This document shows, one piece after another, positions 41,758 to 51,447 of a DNA stretch of 64,000 bases (the stretch's first letter is position 1; each line of letters starts with the position of its first letter). Made by a program: the position numbers and the translations under genes. The notes under the pieces were generated by a model. That model saw only the letters and a list, made by a program, of their open reading frames with translations, was not told the DNA's origin and did not search any database. Origin of the DNA: CAZKBP01 sp964551015 (GTDB lineage: Bacteria > Bacteroidota > Bacteroidia > Cytophagales > Microscillaceae); the NCBI GenBank assembly GCA_964551015.1, contig CAZKBP010000007.1:186001-250000 (forward strand), read 5' to 3'.

Positions 41758-42601
41758 GCTTTTTCTTCTGAGTTTTGCCAAAATTAAATTGAATCCCGTT
41801 TGAGATCGAGTAAATGAACTTCGTAATTGGTACAATTGGTTGGTTTTCGTAAGCACAAGAAAAATTCACCCGAAAAGTCAAGAAATTATTGAGTTTCACG
41901 TTCAGGTTCGCGTCCATATTGATCCTATTCCGAATCACCTCCTCGAAGCGCCCCACTTGGTAATAACAGATGGTATTAAAATCTAGATAGTCTTTAAGTG
42001 CCCAACGTACGCTAATATAATTAGCCGATTTGGTGATATTAGCCGTCTCTTGAGCGGGAATGGTTTCGGGGTTATCTTCGGCCAGTGGGTTGTCCCAGAT
42101 TTCATGCTCAAACATCAGCCCGTGTCCGGTGGATAGAGAGAATTTCTCTTGGGTGATCCAGTTGAAGCGAAACCCCGCCGCTGTCAAGAAGCGTTGGTCT
42201 AGACCCCTCAATAAATCATACTGAGCCTGCCCGAAAACTTCATAAGATAAGAAACGCTTTCTCAAAAAATTCATCCTTAAGTGCGTGTAGCCAAAGCTGA
42301 TAAAAGGATCTTCATTGATGGATAGATAATCTAAAAAATTAATCAACAGGTAGGAATGCTTCTTAGAAAGATAAGCCAAATCTGCGCTCCCGTTCAAAGA
42401 AAGAAATTTGATTGGATCGTTGACGGCCGCCGTCCGGTTATTGGCTTTGAAACCAAAAGAAGCATTTAAAAGAAAAGATTTGGAGGAACCTTTATTAGCT
42501 TGATTAATACGTGCTTTTTCTACATTCAGAATTTGCGCCAACAATGAAGACGAAAACAAAAGGCTAAGCAGTAAAAAAAAAGTGAGGCAAAAATTTTTCA
42601 T
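41750..42601 (-). CDS. DUF481 family outer-membrane beta-barrel protein
   Basis: A 283-residue protein with a signal peptide (cleavage near SSLLAQ, residue 22). The mature part alternates short amphipathic beta strands (SFLLNASFGFKANNR, then SYLLINFLDYLS, then FGYTHLRMNFLRKRFLSYEVFG) as in the DUF481/YdiY family of small barrels. It is monocistronic and followed by a bidirectional hairpin. The role is unknown. Confidence 0.8.
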   Translation of the reverse strand: MKNFCLTFFLLLSLLFSSSLLAQILNVEKARINQANKGSSKSFLLNASFGFKANNRTAAVNDPIKFLSLNGSADLAYLSKKHSYLLINFLDYLSINEDPFISFGYTHLRMNFLRKRFLSYEVFGQAQYDLLRGLDQRFLTAAGFRFNWITQEKFSLSTGHGLMFEHEIWDNPLAEDNPETIPAQETANITKSANYISVRWALKDYLDFNTICYYQVGRFEEVIRNRINMDANLNVKLNNFLTFRVNFSCAYENQPIVPITKFIYSISNGIQFNFGKTQKKKQD

Positions 42602-42873
42602 AAATAAGAGGAAAAAACAGGAATATTATTCTAAAAATATTAATTTCAGACCCAGAATAGATGGTTGAATCAAGGAATCAAAGTGCTCTCAGAATTGTTA
42701 TATTAAGGTAAGATTAACTGCAATTTTTTTAGTTTATTCTAAAAAAGCTTAAATTTGTGAAGTATCATCTATGATAAAAATTCCTCTGCAAACTTATATA
42801 TTTGTTTGTATTTCTGTGTTAGAAGAATATTAAATGTTTTTATCAAAACGGTGAACTAGTAATTCAAAAACGG

Positions 42874-43290
42874 ATGGAACGAAATATGAAAATGACTACT
42901 AAATGTCTATCATCAGTGATAGGACTCATTACTTGTGTGGCTTTTTTTGCAAGCCCCCAATTGTACGCCCAGAATAAAGAAGATGTGTACTGCGTTACCG
43001 AAAAACCCCCTAAGCCCAAAGGTGGGATGAGTGCCTTCTACGAATACACAGAAAGCAACCTGAAAAGACCTGAACAAGCCAGAAAACAAGGCGTAAAGGG
43101 CAATGTATTCGTACAGTTTATCGTAGAAAAAGACGGCCAGCTTAGTAATATTAGAGTGATCAAAGGAATCGGTGCCGGATGTGATGAAGCCGTGGTGCAA
43201 TTGTTAGAAAAAGCACCCAAATGGACTCCAGGCATCCAGCGAGGAACCCCCGTCCGAGTCCGCAAGACGATGTCTATCCAAGTTCGTTAA
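42874..43290 (+). CDS. Periplasmic TonB C-terminal domain protein
   Basis: A 138-residue secreted protein. A signal peptide ends near PQLYAQ (an ATG at 42886 is an alternative start), and the remainder is a stand-alone TonB C-terminal domain: YTESNLKRPEQARKQGVKG, VFVQFIVEKDGQLSNIRVI, GCDEAVVQLLEKAPKWTPGI. Proteins of this type, without a membrane anchor or Pro-rich spacer, are widespread in Bacteroidota; they may act in the periplasm rather than energise a receptor. Confidence 0.85.
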   Translation: MERNMKMTTKCLSSVIGLITCVAFFASPQLYAQNKEDVYCVTEKPPKPKGGMSAFYEYTESNLKRPEQARKQGVKGNVFVQFIVEKDGQLSNIRVIKGIGAGCDEAVVQLLEKAPKWTPGIQRGTPVRVRKTMSIQVR

Positions 43291-43818
43291 ATTCCTTCCT
43301 CGAGCTTGTTTTTCTCCGACTTCTGCTAGCTATTCTTCTTTCTTATCTTCCATAGATTTTCTACAAGCCTTTTGGATTCGGAACTTCATCAAGAAAGCCA
43401 TCGCTGATTGGTTTGGTAGAAGCTTAATGTTTCTCACGCTATCATAAAGCATTTTCTCTCCATCTTTCTGCTCACTCCCAGAAGCCTAAAGGCGAGATGA
43501 AACTTACAATCCTTCTTAATACTAAGAAAAACTTGAAAATATTACATTTATCCACTAGTTCTGCTCCAAATGCTTAAAATTAGATGCCTTTTTTGGGAAA
43601 AAACCGTTTTTTTTTAAATTTTGCTAATTAGAAATATTTCTAAGCTTTCTTAGTAAATATTCTTTCAAACGTAACATTTTAATGCTTTAACCCTGCGCAC
43701 TCGCAAAAAACCCGATAAAAACACTCGAAAATTCGTCTTTATCAATATGTAGTTTAAGTGCTTAGCTGGTTAAAGTTTTGAACCTAGTCTCTCAATTATA
43801 TCAACAATTTATTAACCC
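43291..43818 (+). promoter_or_regulatory. Long upstream region of the glutamine synthetase gene
   Basis: No gene was found in this 528-base gap. It is AT-rich, with TTTTTTTTAAATTTTG near 43607. A weak -24/-12 like element (GG at 43768-43769, TTGA at 43778-43781 in place of TTGC) lies 38 bases before the ATG. No riboswitch or hairpin is obvious. Confidence 0.35.
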
Positions 43819-44835
43819 ATGGCTAAAACTAAATTTGAGTACATCTGGCTAGATGGTTATGAGCCAGAAGCTAATCTACGTAGTAAAACCAAAATATTAG
43901 ACCTAGATGAAGATTACAATGGAGAATTGGACGTGATTCCCATGTGGTCTTTTGATGGGAGTTCTACGCTACAAGCTGAGGGTCATTCTTCTGACTGTTT
44001 GCTAAAACCCGTGAACGTCTACAAAGATGCCGGTCGCAAAAATGCGTGGCTAGTAATCGCCGAGGTTCTGAGCGCAGATGGTAACCCCCACCCTTCCAAT
44101 ACCCGAGCTAAGTTTGAAGATAATGATGACTTTTGGTTTGGCTTCGAACAAGAATACACTTTTATCTCCGGAGGTCGTCCCTTAGGCTTTCCCAAAGATG
44201 GTTATCCTGCCCCCCAAGGCTTGTATTATTGCTCCGTTGGTCACGGCAATGTAACCGGAAGACAAATCGTGGAAGAACATATAGATCTTTGTCTAGAAGC
44301 TGGCCTGGATATTACCGGAATCAACGCCGAGGTCATGCTGGGTCAATGGGAATATCAGTGCTTTGGCAAAGGTGCCAAAAACGCGGCCGATAGTCTCTGG
44401 TTGTCGCGCTATTTGCTGTATCGTGTTTGTGAAAAATATGGCGTGAAGGCAGACTTAGCTCCCAAGCCCATACGTGGCGACTGGAACGGCTCTGGTTTGC
44501 ACACGAACTTCTCTAACGCAGAGATGAGAAATAGCGGTGGAGAAGACCTTTTCAAGCAGATTTGTGAAAATATGGGCAAATTCCACGAAGATCACATCGC
44601 GGTTTATGGCTCGGATAATCACCTGAGATTGACAGGCTTACACGAAACACAAAAAATTGATACTTTCTCCTACGGAGTGAGTGATCGAGGTGCCTCTATT
44701 CGTATCCCGATTTCTGTTATCGAGAGTGGCTGGAAAGGATACTTGGAAGATCGCCGGCCTGCTTCTAACGCCGACCCTTATCAGGTAGTGCACAAAATCA
44801 TCGAGACAGTTAACAAGGCGCAAGTAGCCGTGTAA
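43819..44835 (+). CDS. glnII: Type II (eukaryote-like) glutamine synthetase
   Basis: A 338-residue GSII, which makes glutamine from glutamate and ammonia using ATP. Motifs include WLDGYEPEANLRSKTKILDL and the GSII segment PMWSFDGSST (about 42-51), FGFEQEYTF (about 109-117), GLYYCSVGHGNVTGR and ADLAPKPIRGDWNGSGLHTN (about 214-233). This length is well short of type I enzymes (about 470) and matches GSII. It leads a nitrogen block with glutaminase and an ammonium transporter. A hairpin terminator follows. Confidence 0.94.
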   Translation: MAKTKFEYIWLDGYEPEANLRSKTKILDLDEDYNGELDVIPMWSFDGSSTLQAEGHSSDCLLKPVNVYKDAGRKNAWLVIAEVLSADGNPHPSNTRAKFEDNDDFWFGFEQEYTFISGGRPLGFPKDGYPAPQGLYYCSVGHGNVTGRQIVEEHIDLCLEAGLDITGINAEVMLGQWEYQCFGKGAKNAADSLWLSRYLLYRVCEKYGVKADLAPKPIRGDWNGSGLHTNFSNAEMRNSGGEDLFKQICENMGKFHEDHIAVYGSDNHLRLTGLHETQKIDTFSYGVSDRGASIRIPISVIESGWKGYLEDRRPASNADPYQVVHKIIETVNKAQVAV

Positions 44836-44861
44836 GAGAAACCTAAGTCATTGATTGGGAG

Positions 44862-44889
44862 GTCGTACTGATTTTTTGGTACGACTTTC
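44862..44889 (+). terminator. Hairpin terminator after glutamine synthetase
   Basis: GTCGTAC (44862-44868) pairs with GTACGAC (44879-44885) and is followed by TTTCTCTTT. Confidence 0.7.
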
Positions 44890-44966
44890 TCTTTAGAATA
44901 CTTAGCTTCGTTATTTAAGCTGTTTGAATATAACTTAATATTAATATAATTTAATTTTTCGAGGGT

Positions 44967-44983
44967 TTGGTACGAGTTTAGCC
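44967..44983 (+). promoter_or_regulatory. Putative sigma-54 promoter of the glutaminase gene
   Basis: TTGGTACGAGTTTAGCC keeps GG and GC at exact -24/-12 spacing and the ACGA of the consensus, with T for C after GG and A in place of T in the -12 box. The leader would be about 22 bases. Nitrogen genes are a classical sigma-54 target. Confidence 0.55.
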
Positions 44984-45016
44984 CTGCTAATTGAGCACAA
45001 GCTTAAACTCATACGT

Positions 45017-46654
45017 ATGTCTCAAGAAAACAATTCTTCACAAATCTATTCTTCCTCGAACCACAGTTCTCAAAGTAGCAATATGATCCAGATCAACGGA
45101 GAAGAAACAGTCTTTGGTATTGATGTGCAACAAATGTTTCTCTCTATTTGTAATCCAGAACGGAATTACATTACCAGCAAAGAGCTTCGGCAACAGATGG
45201 CCAAAGTAGGAGTCCGTGCCCGTGATCCTCGTCTGAAGCCCATTCACGATTTAGTCCTAGAAATCGAGGAATATCACGAAGGAGATCCTAAGAACAAAAA
45301 AATTGATCTAAAAACGTTTCGTAGTTTGCTCTCGCAGAGCACCTTATTGAGAAATATACTGCTCGGCAATCTCTGTGTTCCTGATTTTAGCAATTTTGCT
45401 TCTGCTATTCAGGATATTTACCAACAGACAAAAACCATCACGCACGGGGAAGTCGCTGATTATATCCCGCAGTTAGCCAGAGTGAACCCTGAGTTTTATG
45501 GCGTGTCTATTTGTACCATTGACGGGCAACGCTTTTCCACCGGAGATGCTCAGGCGGAGTTTTGTCTACAATCCACTTGCAAGCCTATTCTATACGCCAT
45601 TGCACAAGAAGAGCACGGCGAAGAAAAAGTTCATCAACACGTGGGAATGGAACCCAGTGGGCAGGGTTTTAATGAGCTTTCTTTGGATCGGAATCATCTC
45701 CCCCACAACCCCATGATTAATGCTGGAGCCATTATGAGCTGTTCTATGATTCGCAGGGATTTGAATTCCGCCGATCGCTTTGATTTCGTAATGAACGTGC
45801 TCAAGGCCATTTCGGGTGGGCATCGCCCTGGTTTCAACAATTCAGTCTATCTCTCCGAGCGGAGAACGGCAGACCGCAATTTTGCCTTGGCTTATTTTAT
45901 GCGAGAGAATCATGCTTTTCTGCCCAAGACTGATATTGTAGATACTCTAGAATTTTATTTTCAGTGCTGTTCCATAGAATTCAATGCCGAAGCCATGGCC
46001 GTGGTGGGTGCAACCTTGGCCAACGCGGGTATTTGCCCCCTAACGGATCGGCGAATTTTTCACGACAAAACGGTACAGAATAGCCTCTCCTTGATGTTTT
46101 CTTGTGGCATGTATGATTATTCAGGAGAATTTGCTTTCAAGATTGGCCTTCCAGCCAAGAGTGGTGTTTCTGGTGCTTTGTTGGTCGTTATACCTGATTT
46201 GATGGGTATTTGTATCTGGTCGCCTCGCTTGGATAAATTAGGCAATAGCGTGAGAGGGGTAGAGTTTTGTCGTCTGCTGGCCGAGCGCTACAATGTACAC
46301 AAATACGATGTACTCGCGGGTGAAAGCCCCAAACGCGATCCTCGCTCTCGCCAGTATGAAGCCAATTATCGGGATACCATGTCTTTGATTTCATCTGCCA
46401 GTACGGGAGATATTCACGAGATTCAGCGCTTGGTAGCCTCGGGCATTGATCTCAACGCCAGTGATTACGATAAACGTACTGCCCTACACCTAGCGGCCGC
46501 CGAAGGACATCTGAATGTGATCAAGTACCTTGTAGACAGAAAAGTAGAAGTCAATCCCAGAGATCGCTGGGGCGGAACTCCACTCGGAGATGCTCAACGG
46601 GGGCAACACCAAGAGGTGGTGGAACATTTACTAAAATTTGGAGCCAAAGAATAA
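45017..46654 (+). CDS. glsA: Glutaminase with N-terminal EF-hand-like region and C-terminal ankyrin repeats
   Basis: A 545-residue glutaminase that hydrolyses glutamine to glutamate and ammonia. Residues 30-120 resemble the N-terminal region of animal glutaminases and include an EF-hand-like part. Residues 130-435 are the serine-dependent fold; the SxxK pair is Ser186-Lys189 (QSTCKP) and the HNPMINAGAI motif follows (about 230). Residues 450-545 are ankyrin repeats (SASTGDIHEIQRLVASG, DKRTALHLAAAEGHLNVIKY). The domain order is that of animal mitochondrial GLS. It sits between GSII and amt, opposing the synthetase, and has a sigma-54-like promoter. Confidence 0.93.
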   Translation: MSQENNSSQIYSSSNHSSQSSNMIQINGEETVFGIDVQQMFLSICNPERNYITSKELRQQMAKVGVRARDPRLKPIHDLVLEIEEYHEGDPKNKKIDLKTFRSLLSQSTLLRNILLGNLCVPDFSNFASAIQDIYQQTKTITHGEVADYIPQLARVNPEFYGVSICTIDGQRFSTGDAQAEFCLQSTCKPILYAIAQEEHGEEKVHQHVGMEPSGQGFNELSLDRNHLPHNPMINAGAIMSCSMIRRDLNSADRFDFVMNVLKAISGGHRPGFNNSVYLSERRTADRNFALAYFMRENHAFLPKTDIVDTLEFYFQCCSIEFNAEAMAVVGATLANAGICPLTDRRIFHDKTVQNSLSLMFSCGMYDYSGEFAFKIGLPAKSGVSGALLVVIPDLMGICIWSPRLDKLGNSVRGVEFCRLLAERYNVHKYDVLAGESPKRDPRSRQYEANYRDTMSLISSASTGDIHEIQRLVASGIDLNASDYDKRTALHLAAAEGHLNVIKYLVDRKVEVNPRDRWGGTPLGDAQRGQHQEVVEHLLKFGAKE

Positions 46655-46700
46655 ATCGTTTAGGTTTTTATTAGAAAAATACAATAAGTACAAAAAATAG

Positions 46701-46728
46701 AGAAGGGTCTTTTGCCCTTCTTTTTTTT
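46701..46728 (+). terminator. Strong terminator after glutaminase
   Basis: AGAAGGG (46701-46707) pairs with CCCTTCT (46715-46721) and runs into eight T. It lies 47 bases after the stop. The rest of the 360-base gap to amtB is AT-rich with no clear element. Confidence 0.88.
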
Positions 46729-47014
46729 GTTGAGGGCTTGATCTTTTGTTCTCGACAACTTCTAATATTTTTAGTTTTATTTTGCCTAATCTCGCATTTT
46801 TTAAAAAAAAGCTTTATAAAATTCAATTTATTAAAATATTCCTATCTTTTTTTTCATCAGCCTCCTATTTTCAGACATAGTTTCTAATTATTGGCTACTT
46901 TTGATGTGGTCAAGTGTGAAAAAGGGCTATTTCTCAATGAATAACCGTTTTTTTTATAGAAACAGCATCGAGTTTTAGCTAGAAATCTGAAAAAAGACAT
47001 ATTGATAGAAAAAG

Positions 47015-48325
47015 ATGAAAAAAATATTCAGTAAAGGAATTATCCTATTTGCTCTTCTTCTACTAAGCGGAAATACGCTCTGGGCACAAGAAGAGGTAGC
47101 TACCATAGATGGAGGAGACACAGCTTGGATGCTAGTGGCTACGGCCTTGGTGATGCTGATGACTCCTGCCGGTCTAGCTTTGTTCTACGGTGGTCTTTCT
47201 CGCAGTAAATCCGTGCTCAATACCGTGGGTATGAGCTACATTTCGTTTTGTGTAGCCTCCATTGCCTGGGTAGTGATTGGATATTCCTTGGCTTTCGGGG
47301 AAGGTAATGCTTTCATTGGTTCCTTCGAGGGTTTGCTCTTAGAAAATATTCAAATCAGCGATTTACATGGGAGCATTCCCAAGTTATTGTTTGTCGCCTT
47401 TCAGGGTACTTTTGCTGCCATCGCGGTGGCTATTGTGAGTGGTTCGGTGGTAGAGCGTGTAAAATTTGCTTCTTGGGCCATATTTTCCGTACTCTGGGTC
47501 ATATTGGTCTATGTTCCCATCACCCATTGGGTCTGGGGCGGAGGCTTCCTGAGCAACAACGGCGAGCTTGATTTCGCGGGTGGAACCGTTATTCACATCA
47601 ACGCGGGAGTAGCCGGATTAGTCCTTGCTCTACTAATGGGTAAGCGAAAAGACTTTGGGGTAGAAGAAGACAAACCCTCTTCGCTCAAGTTAACCGTGTT
47701 GGGTTCGGCTTTGCTCTGGTTTGGCTGGTTTGGTTTTAATGCGGGCAGTGCGCTGGGCGCGAATTTTACGGCAGCTAATGCCCTTCTGGTCACCAACGTA
47801 GCGGCTAGTGCAGGTGGTTTGGCTTGGGTGATTGTAGAGTGGGCAGCTGGTAAAAAACCATCTCTTTTGGGTGTTTCTTCGGGTGCAGTTTCGGGTCTGG
47901 TGGGTATTACGCCAGCCTGTGGCTATGTAAACGTGGGAGCCGCTATCATCATTGGTTTGGTGTCGGGAGTCGTTGGTTATTACGGAGCCATCAAATTAAA
48001 AAATCTCTTGAAATACGATGATACCTTAGATGCTTTTGGTATTCACGGTTTGGTGGGAATCTGGGGCTCGATTGCCACGGGTATTTTTGCCAATCCTAGT
48101 ATCAGTGAAGGAGCCGTCGGCCTTGTGTATGGTAATACTTCACAGGTGGGTGTACAGCTGGTAGCCGTGTTGGTTACTATTGTTTACTCCTCAGTAGCCA
48201 CGGCGGTGGTGTTTTATGTTTCTTCTTTTATCACGGGAGGAGCGCGCGTAGATGAATCTCTCGAGGCAGCCGGAATGGATGAAGCCTACCACGGTGAACG
48301 AGGTTTTAATATTAATCCGAGTTAA
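47015..48325 (+). CDS. amt: Ammonium transporter
   Basis: A 436-residue membrane transporter of the Amt family with 11 helices after a signal peptide (cleavage near NTLWAQ). Motifs seen include the twin-helix AWMLVATALVMLMTPAGLALF start, the FGMxx-like Pro/Gly segment, GGTVIHINAGVAGLVLALL (about 190-208, with the pore His), and LDAFGIHGLVGIWGSIATG (about 340-358, the second pore His). It takes up ammonium as feed for GSII. No GlnK regulator gene is adjacent. It is the last gene of the nitrogen block and ends in a hairpin. Confidence 0.96.
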   Translation: MKKIFSKGIILFALLLLSGNTLWAQEEVATIDGGDTAWMLVATALVMLMTPAGLALFYGGLSRSKSVLNTVGMSYISFCVASIAWVVIGYSLAFGEGNAFIGSFEGLLLENIQISDLHGSIPKLLFVAFQGTFAAIAVAIVSGSVVERVKFASWAIFSVLWVILVYVPITHWVWGGGFLSNNGELDFAGGTVIHINAGVAGLVLALLMGKRKDFGVEEDKPSSLKLTVLGSALLWFGWFGFNAGSALGANFTAANALLVTNVAASAGGLAWVIVEWAAGKKPSLLGVSSGAVSGLVGITPACGYVNVGAAIIIGLVSGVVGYYGAIKLKNLLKYDDTLDAFGIHGLVGIWGSIATGIFANPSISEGAVGLVYGNTSQVGVQLVAVLVTIVYSSVATAVVFYVSSFITGGARVDESLEAAGMDEAYHGERGFNINPS

Positions 48326-48347
48326 TTTTTAGTTTTAGGTATACAGC

Positions 48348-48383
48348 AAAAAGCCAGATAATATTTTTTATCCGGCTTTTTTT
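48348..48383 (+). terminator. Terminator after amt
   Basis: AAAAAGCC (48348-48355) with an interrupted stem to GGCTTTTTTT (48374-48383); inner bases GATAA/TTATC also pair. It follows the amt stop by 22 bases. Confidence 0.78.
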
Positions 48384-48556
48384 ATTTGTATTTGCTTTGA
48401 AGATCGCCAAAGTCCTGCAAACTACAGTGGAAGAGTTATTTGTGCTGGAAGAAACAGATTAGGTTAATTGCCGATTATGGGCGAACAACCCACAACCGAC
48501 AATTATAATTACACATAGAACCACAAAAGCCTTTGCACGAACTGATCTTTAGGTAA

Positions 48557-51058
48557 TTACCCTTTTCTCGGGTCAAGCATCATCTCGATACGTGCTAATA
48601 AATCTTGGTAATGATACTTAGTCATGGTATCGTTGACAGTTAGACCACGGCGTAATAATGTTTGTATTTTAGTTAGTTCACCTCGTGCCAAAGGGCGAAT
48701 ATCCGATTGACTCACATCAATAGGGGTGTAAGCAATAAAGCGACTCGCCGAAGAAGGAAGTTGGTTTTGTTCTTTGGTCATCAGTTCTTCTAGCTTCTCC
48801 ACGTAAGCTCTCTGCAAATTCCGACGATAAGTATCTACAGGGCGACCACTTTGGGTTTCCTTCCAGATGCCACCACGGAGGTCATCAAATAGCTCAATGC
48901 AGGTATAGGCTTCTTCGTCATTCAAGGTTTCATTTTCAATCAGACGAGCTAAACGACTAAAATCCATCAGACGATCCAAGACACGCTCCTGATATTGACG
49001 AATGCGATTTACCACGCCACCGGGCTCTATTTTTCTAAGAATTTCCTCATTAATCATCCAATCGGGTGTGTCAAAAGCTTGCTCATTCAAAAATTTCACT
49101 GCTTCTTTTTGACGTGCTTCGGATACATGGGTATAAACATAGCCCGGCTGGTCATAGGTTTTATAGTATTCATAAACTCCTCCCACGTTACTGACCACGT
49201 GCCCCATGTAGCGATTCCATTGTCCGAGTACTTGGAAGTAAAGCTCTTCTAAATTTTCAAAAGTTTTTCCGTCTTCTTTCGTCCATTGGATGAGATTGGG
49301 TAAAATACGCTTCAAGTTTGCAATGCCATATTTGCTGGCTTTCACGGAGTTGTCTCCTAGGTCTTCCGTCTGCGAGGAAGGATCAAGGGGTACGGACATC
49401 TGCTTACCGTAGCGGTACATCGGGTCGTCTTCGTGCTCTCTAATCCATTGGTGCAATGTTTCCAGTTCTTCTTGGGGTGAATCTGCCTCAGGGATTGGAC
49501 GATAACCCCATTTTACAGCATATTTGTCATACACCCCGACACCTGGCATCAAAGCTACTCCCTTATCTTCGGGCTGAGCCACATAATTAAACCGAGCATA
49601 GTCCATAATCGAGGGCGCTGTTCCCATCTTTTTGGTAAAGGACGCAGACCGAAGCGAATCTACAGGATAGGAAGCACTGGCTCCCATATTGTGCGGAAAG
49701 CCTAAAGTATGCCCTACCTCGTGAGCAGATACAAAACGAATTAAAGGCCCCATCACATCGTCGTCAAATTGTACTTTACGAGCATCTGGATTGATGGCAG
49801 CCGTTTGTACAAAATACCAATTACGAAGCAAATTCATCACATTGTGATACCAAATGATATCACTTTCTAGAATTTCGCCCGTGCGAGGATCGTGTACGTG
49901 TGGCCCTTGGGCGTTTTGGATGGGGTTGGCTGTGTAACGAATCACAGAGTAACGCACATCTTCGGGGCTAAACTCTGGGTCTTCTTCAGGGCTAGGCGGG
50001 TCTTTGGCGATGATGGCATTCTTGAAGCCTGCTTGCTCGAAAGCTACTTGCCAATCCTCTACCCCCTGCTTGAGGTATGGTCGCCACTTCAAGGGCGTAG
50101 CCGGATCAATGTAATAGACGATCGGTTTGACAGGTTCTACCAATTCTCCACGGGCGAAGGCTTCGGGGTCTTTGGGTTCCAAACGCCAGCGGGTGATGTA
50201 GCGCATTTCGGTAGCTTTCTGGTAATCATCGTTGTAGTTGGTCTGCTCTACCGAGAAAAAACCGACACGAGGATCAAGAATGCGAGGTTGCATGGGGTCA
50301 GCAGGCAAGAGAATCATGGACTGATTCATCTCAATAGAAAGTGAATTGGTCAATTGGTTGGAAGGCAATTCGGCGGCGTTGTAAGTAAGTACGTGTCTTA
50401 CCTCGATGTTTTGAGGATAGCTTTTCACGCGCATAATCATACTGCGACTTTTATCTAAAGATTTGACCTTGAAGCTCTTGCGCTGACTACTTCGCAAAGG
50501 CCCGATCATATCTACATCGGTGGTAAAAAGCTTTGAAATTTCAATTACATAAGAAGCTGAATCCTTGCCCAAGGCGTTGATGTCAAAAGCCATCACGATG
50601 GGTTCATAATTGTTGTTTTTGACGGATTGATAAATGGGTAAATCTTCATTAGCTACACTGCTGTAAGAAACAGAACGGAGCAAAATCTGTTCGTCGTGCT
50701 TTTGCCAGCGTAGTACTTGTTGAGGGCGAGATTTCATCCCAGCTCCTCCAAAGTTGAAACCCTCAATCGTACCTGCGATACGACTCACGATGAGCATTTC
50801 CTGCTCTAAGAGTGAATCAGGGATTTCATAATAATGCTTGGAGCCAACTTTGTGATAGGTAAAAAGCCCCTCGTCGGTTTCTGCCTCACTGGTGATAACT
50901 TCTTTGTAAGGTTTGATCTTCGTGTCTTTCTTAGATTTCTTGGCACTACTGGATTCGCTGCTTGGATTTTTCTTTCCTTTTTTCTGAGCCAATAATCCCT
51001 CAGGAGAAGATAGAATTAGACTCAGACTTAATATAAGTGGAGATATGTATTTTATCAT
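48557..51058 (-). CDS. Secreted zinc metalloprotease, DUF5117/DUF5118-type
   Basis: An 833-residue protein with a signal peptide (PEGLLAQ end) and a basic linker (KKGKKNPSS). The DUF5118/5117 region is at about 50-390, with KVGSKHYYEIPDSLLEQE and FFSVEQTNYNDDYQKATEMRY. The zinc site HEVGHTLGFPHN (HExxHxxG/N-type, near residue 447) and the Met-turn SIMDYARFNYVAQPED place it in the metzincin group. The C-terminal 300 residues are DUF-type helical. It degrades proteins outside the cell or in the periplasm. Large copies are common in Bacteroidota. Confidence 0.9.
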   Translation of the reverse strand: MIKYISPLILSLSLILSSPEGLLAQKKGKKNPSSESSSAKKSKKDTKIKPYKEVITSEAETDEGLFTYHKVGSKHYYEIPDSLLEQEMLIVSRIAGTIEGFNFGGAGMKSRPQQVLRWQKHDEQILLRSVSYSSVANEDLPIYQSVKNNNYEPIVMAFDINALGKDSASYVIEISKLFTTDVDMIGPLRSSQRKSFKVKSLDKSRSMIMRVKSYPQNIEVRHVLTYNAAELPSNQLTNSLSIEMNQSMILLPADPMQPRILDPRVGFFSVEQTNYNDDYQKATEMRYITRWRLEPKDPEAFARGELVEPVKPIVYYIDPATPLKWRPYLKQGVEDWQVAFEQAGFKNAIIAKDPPSPEEDPEFSPEDVRYSVIRYTANPIQNAQGPHVHDPRTGEILESDIIWYHNVMNLLRNWYFVQTAAINPDARKVQFDDDVMGPLIRFVSAHEVGHTLGFPHNMGASASYPVDSLRSASFTKKMGTAPSIMDYARFNYVAQPEDKGVALMPGVGVYDKYAVKWGYRPIPEADSPQEELETLHQWIREHEDDPMYRYGKQMSVPLDPSSQTEDLGDNSVKASKYGIANLKRILPNLIQWTKEDGKTFENLEELYFQVLGQWNRYMGHVVSNVGGVYEYYKTYDQPGYVYTHVSEARQKEAVKFLNEQAFDTPDWMINEEILRKIEPGGVVNRIRQYQERVLDRLMDFSRLARLIENETLNDEEAYTCIELFDDLRGGIWKETQSGRPVDTYRRNLQRAYVEKLEELMTKEQNQLPSSASRFIAYTPIDVSQSDIRPLARGELTKIQTLLRRGLTVNDTMTKYHYQDLLARIEMMLDPRKG

Positions 51059-51144
51059 ATGACTACTGTTTTAGTTAACAGAGGTAAAAGAAAAAAATAA
51101 CTGTGAATGTTTATATTTCTTTTGCATTGTTAACGCTTTTTTAA

Positions 51145-51444
51145 CAGCTGGATAAGCAAGGACAGGTCAAAGACTTAGAATACCTCCAACTCTATGTCTC
51201 CAAAGATTACACCGCCCTTGATGAAGAAACCGGCAGGCTGAAAATAAAGAAAATCGCCGAACGAGGCAGAGAAACCTGGCACTTAGGCCAAGCCATTCGG
51301 GTCAAAAGAGAACTCGCCCGACGCACGAGCGACCGGGAGCTGATTCGCGATCATCGGGATGAGGCAAATTTTGTGGAGTTTTGCCAGCAGGAAGTTCAAA
51401 ATCGAGCCAGATGTATCACTTCCTCGCATTTCTTTACTGTGTAA
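51145..51444 (+). pseudogene. 3' fragment of an unknown gene, no start codon
   Basis: A 99-codon open frame with no ATG; the frame is preceded immediately by a stop (TAA at 51142). It reads like a real protein, LEYLQLYVSKDYTALDEETG followed by KIAERGRETWHLGQAIRVKR, with charged helical features, and ends in TAA. It is richer in GC and has codon bias unlike the flanking AT-rich DNA. I take it as the tail of a gene truncated at its 5' end. I do not recognise the parent family. Confidence 0.5.
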
Positions 51445-51447
51445 GTG

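Noticed and set aside
43766..43782. Sigma-54 promoter before glutamine synthetase
   Set aside because: Only GG and TTG are present; the -12 box ends GA rather than GC. It is too weak to list as a promoter.
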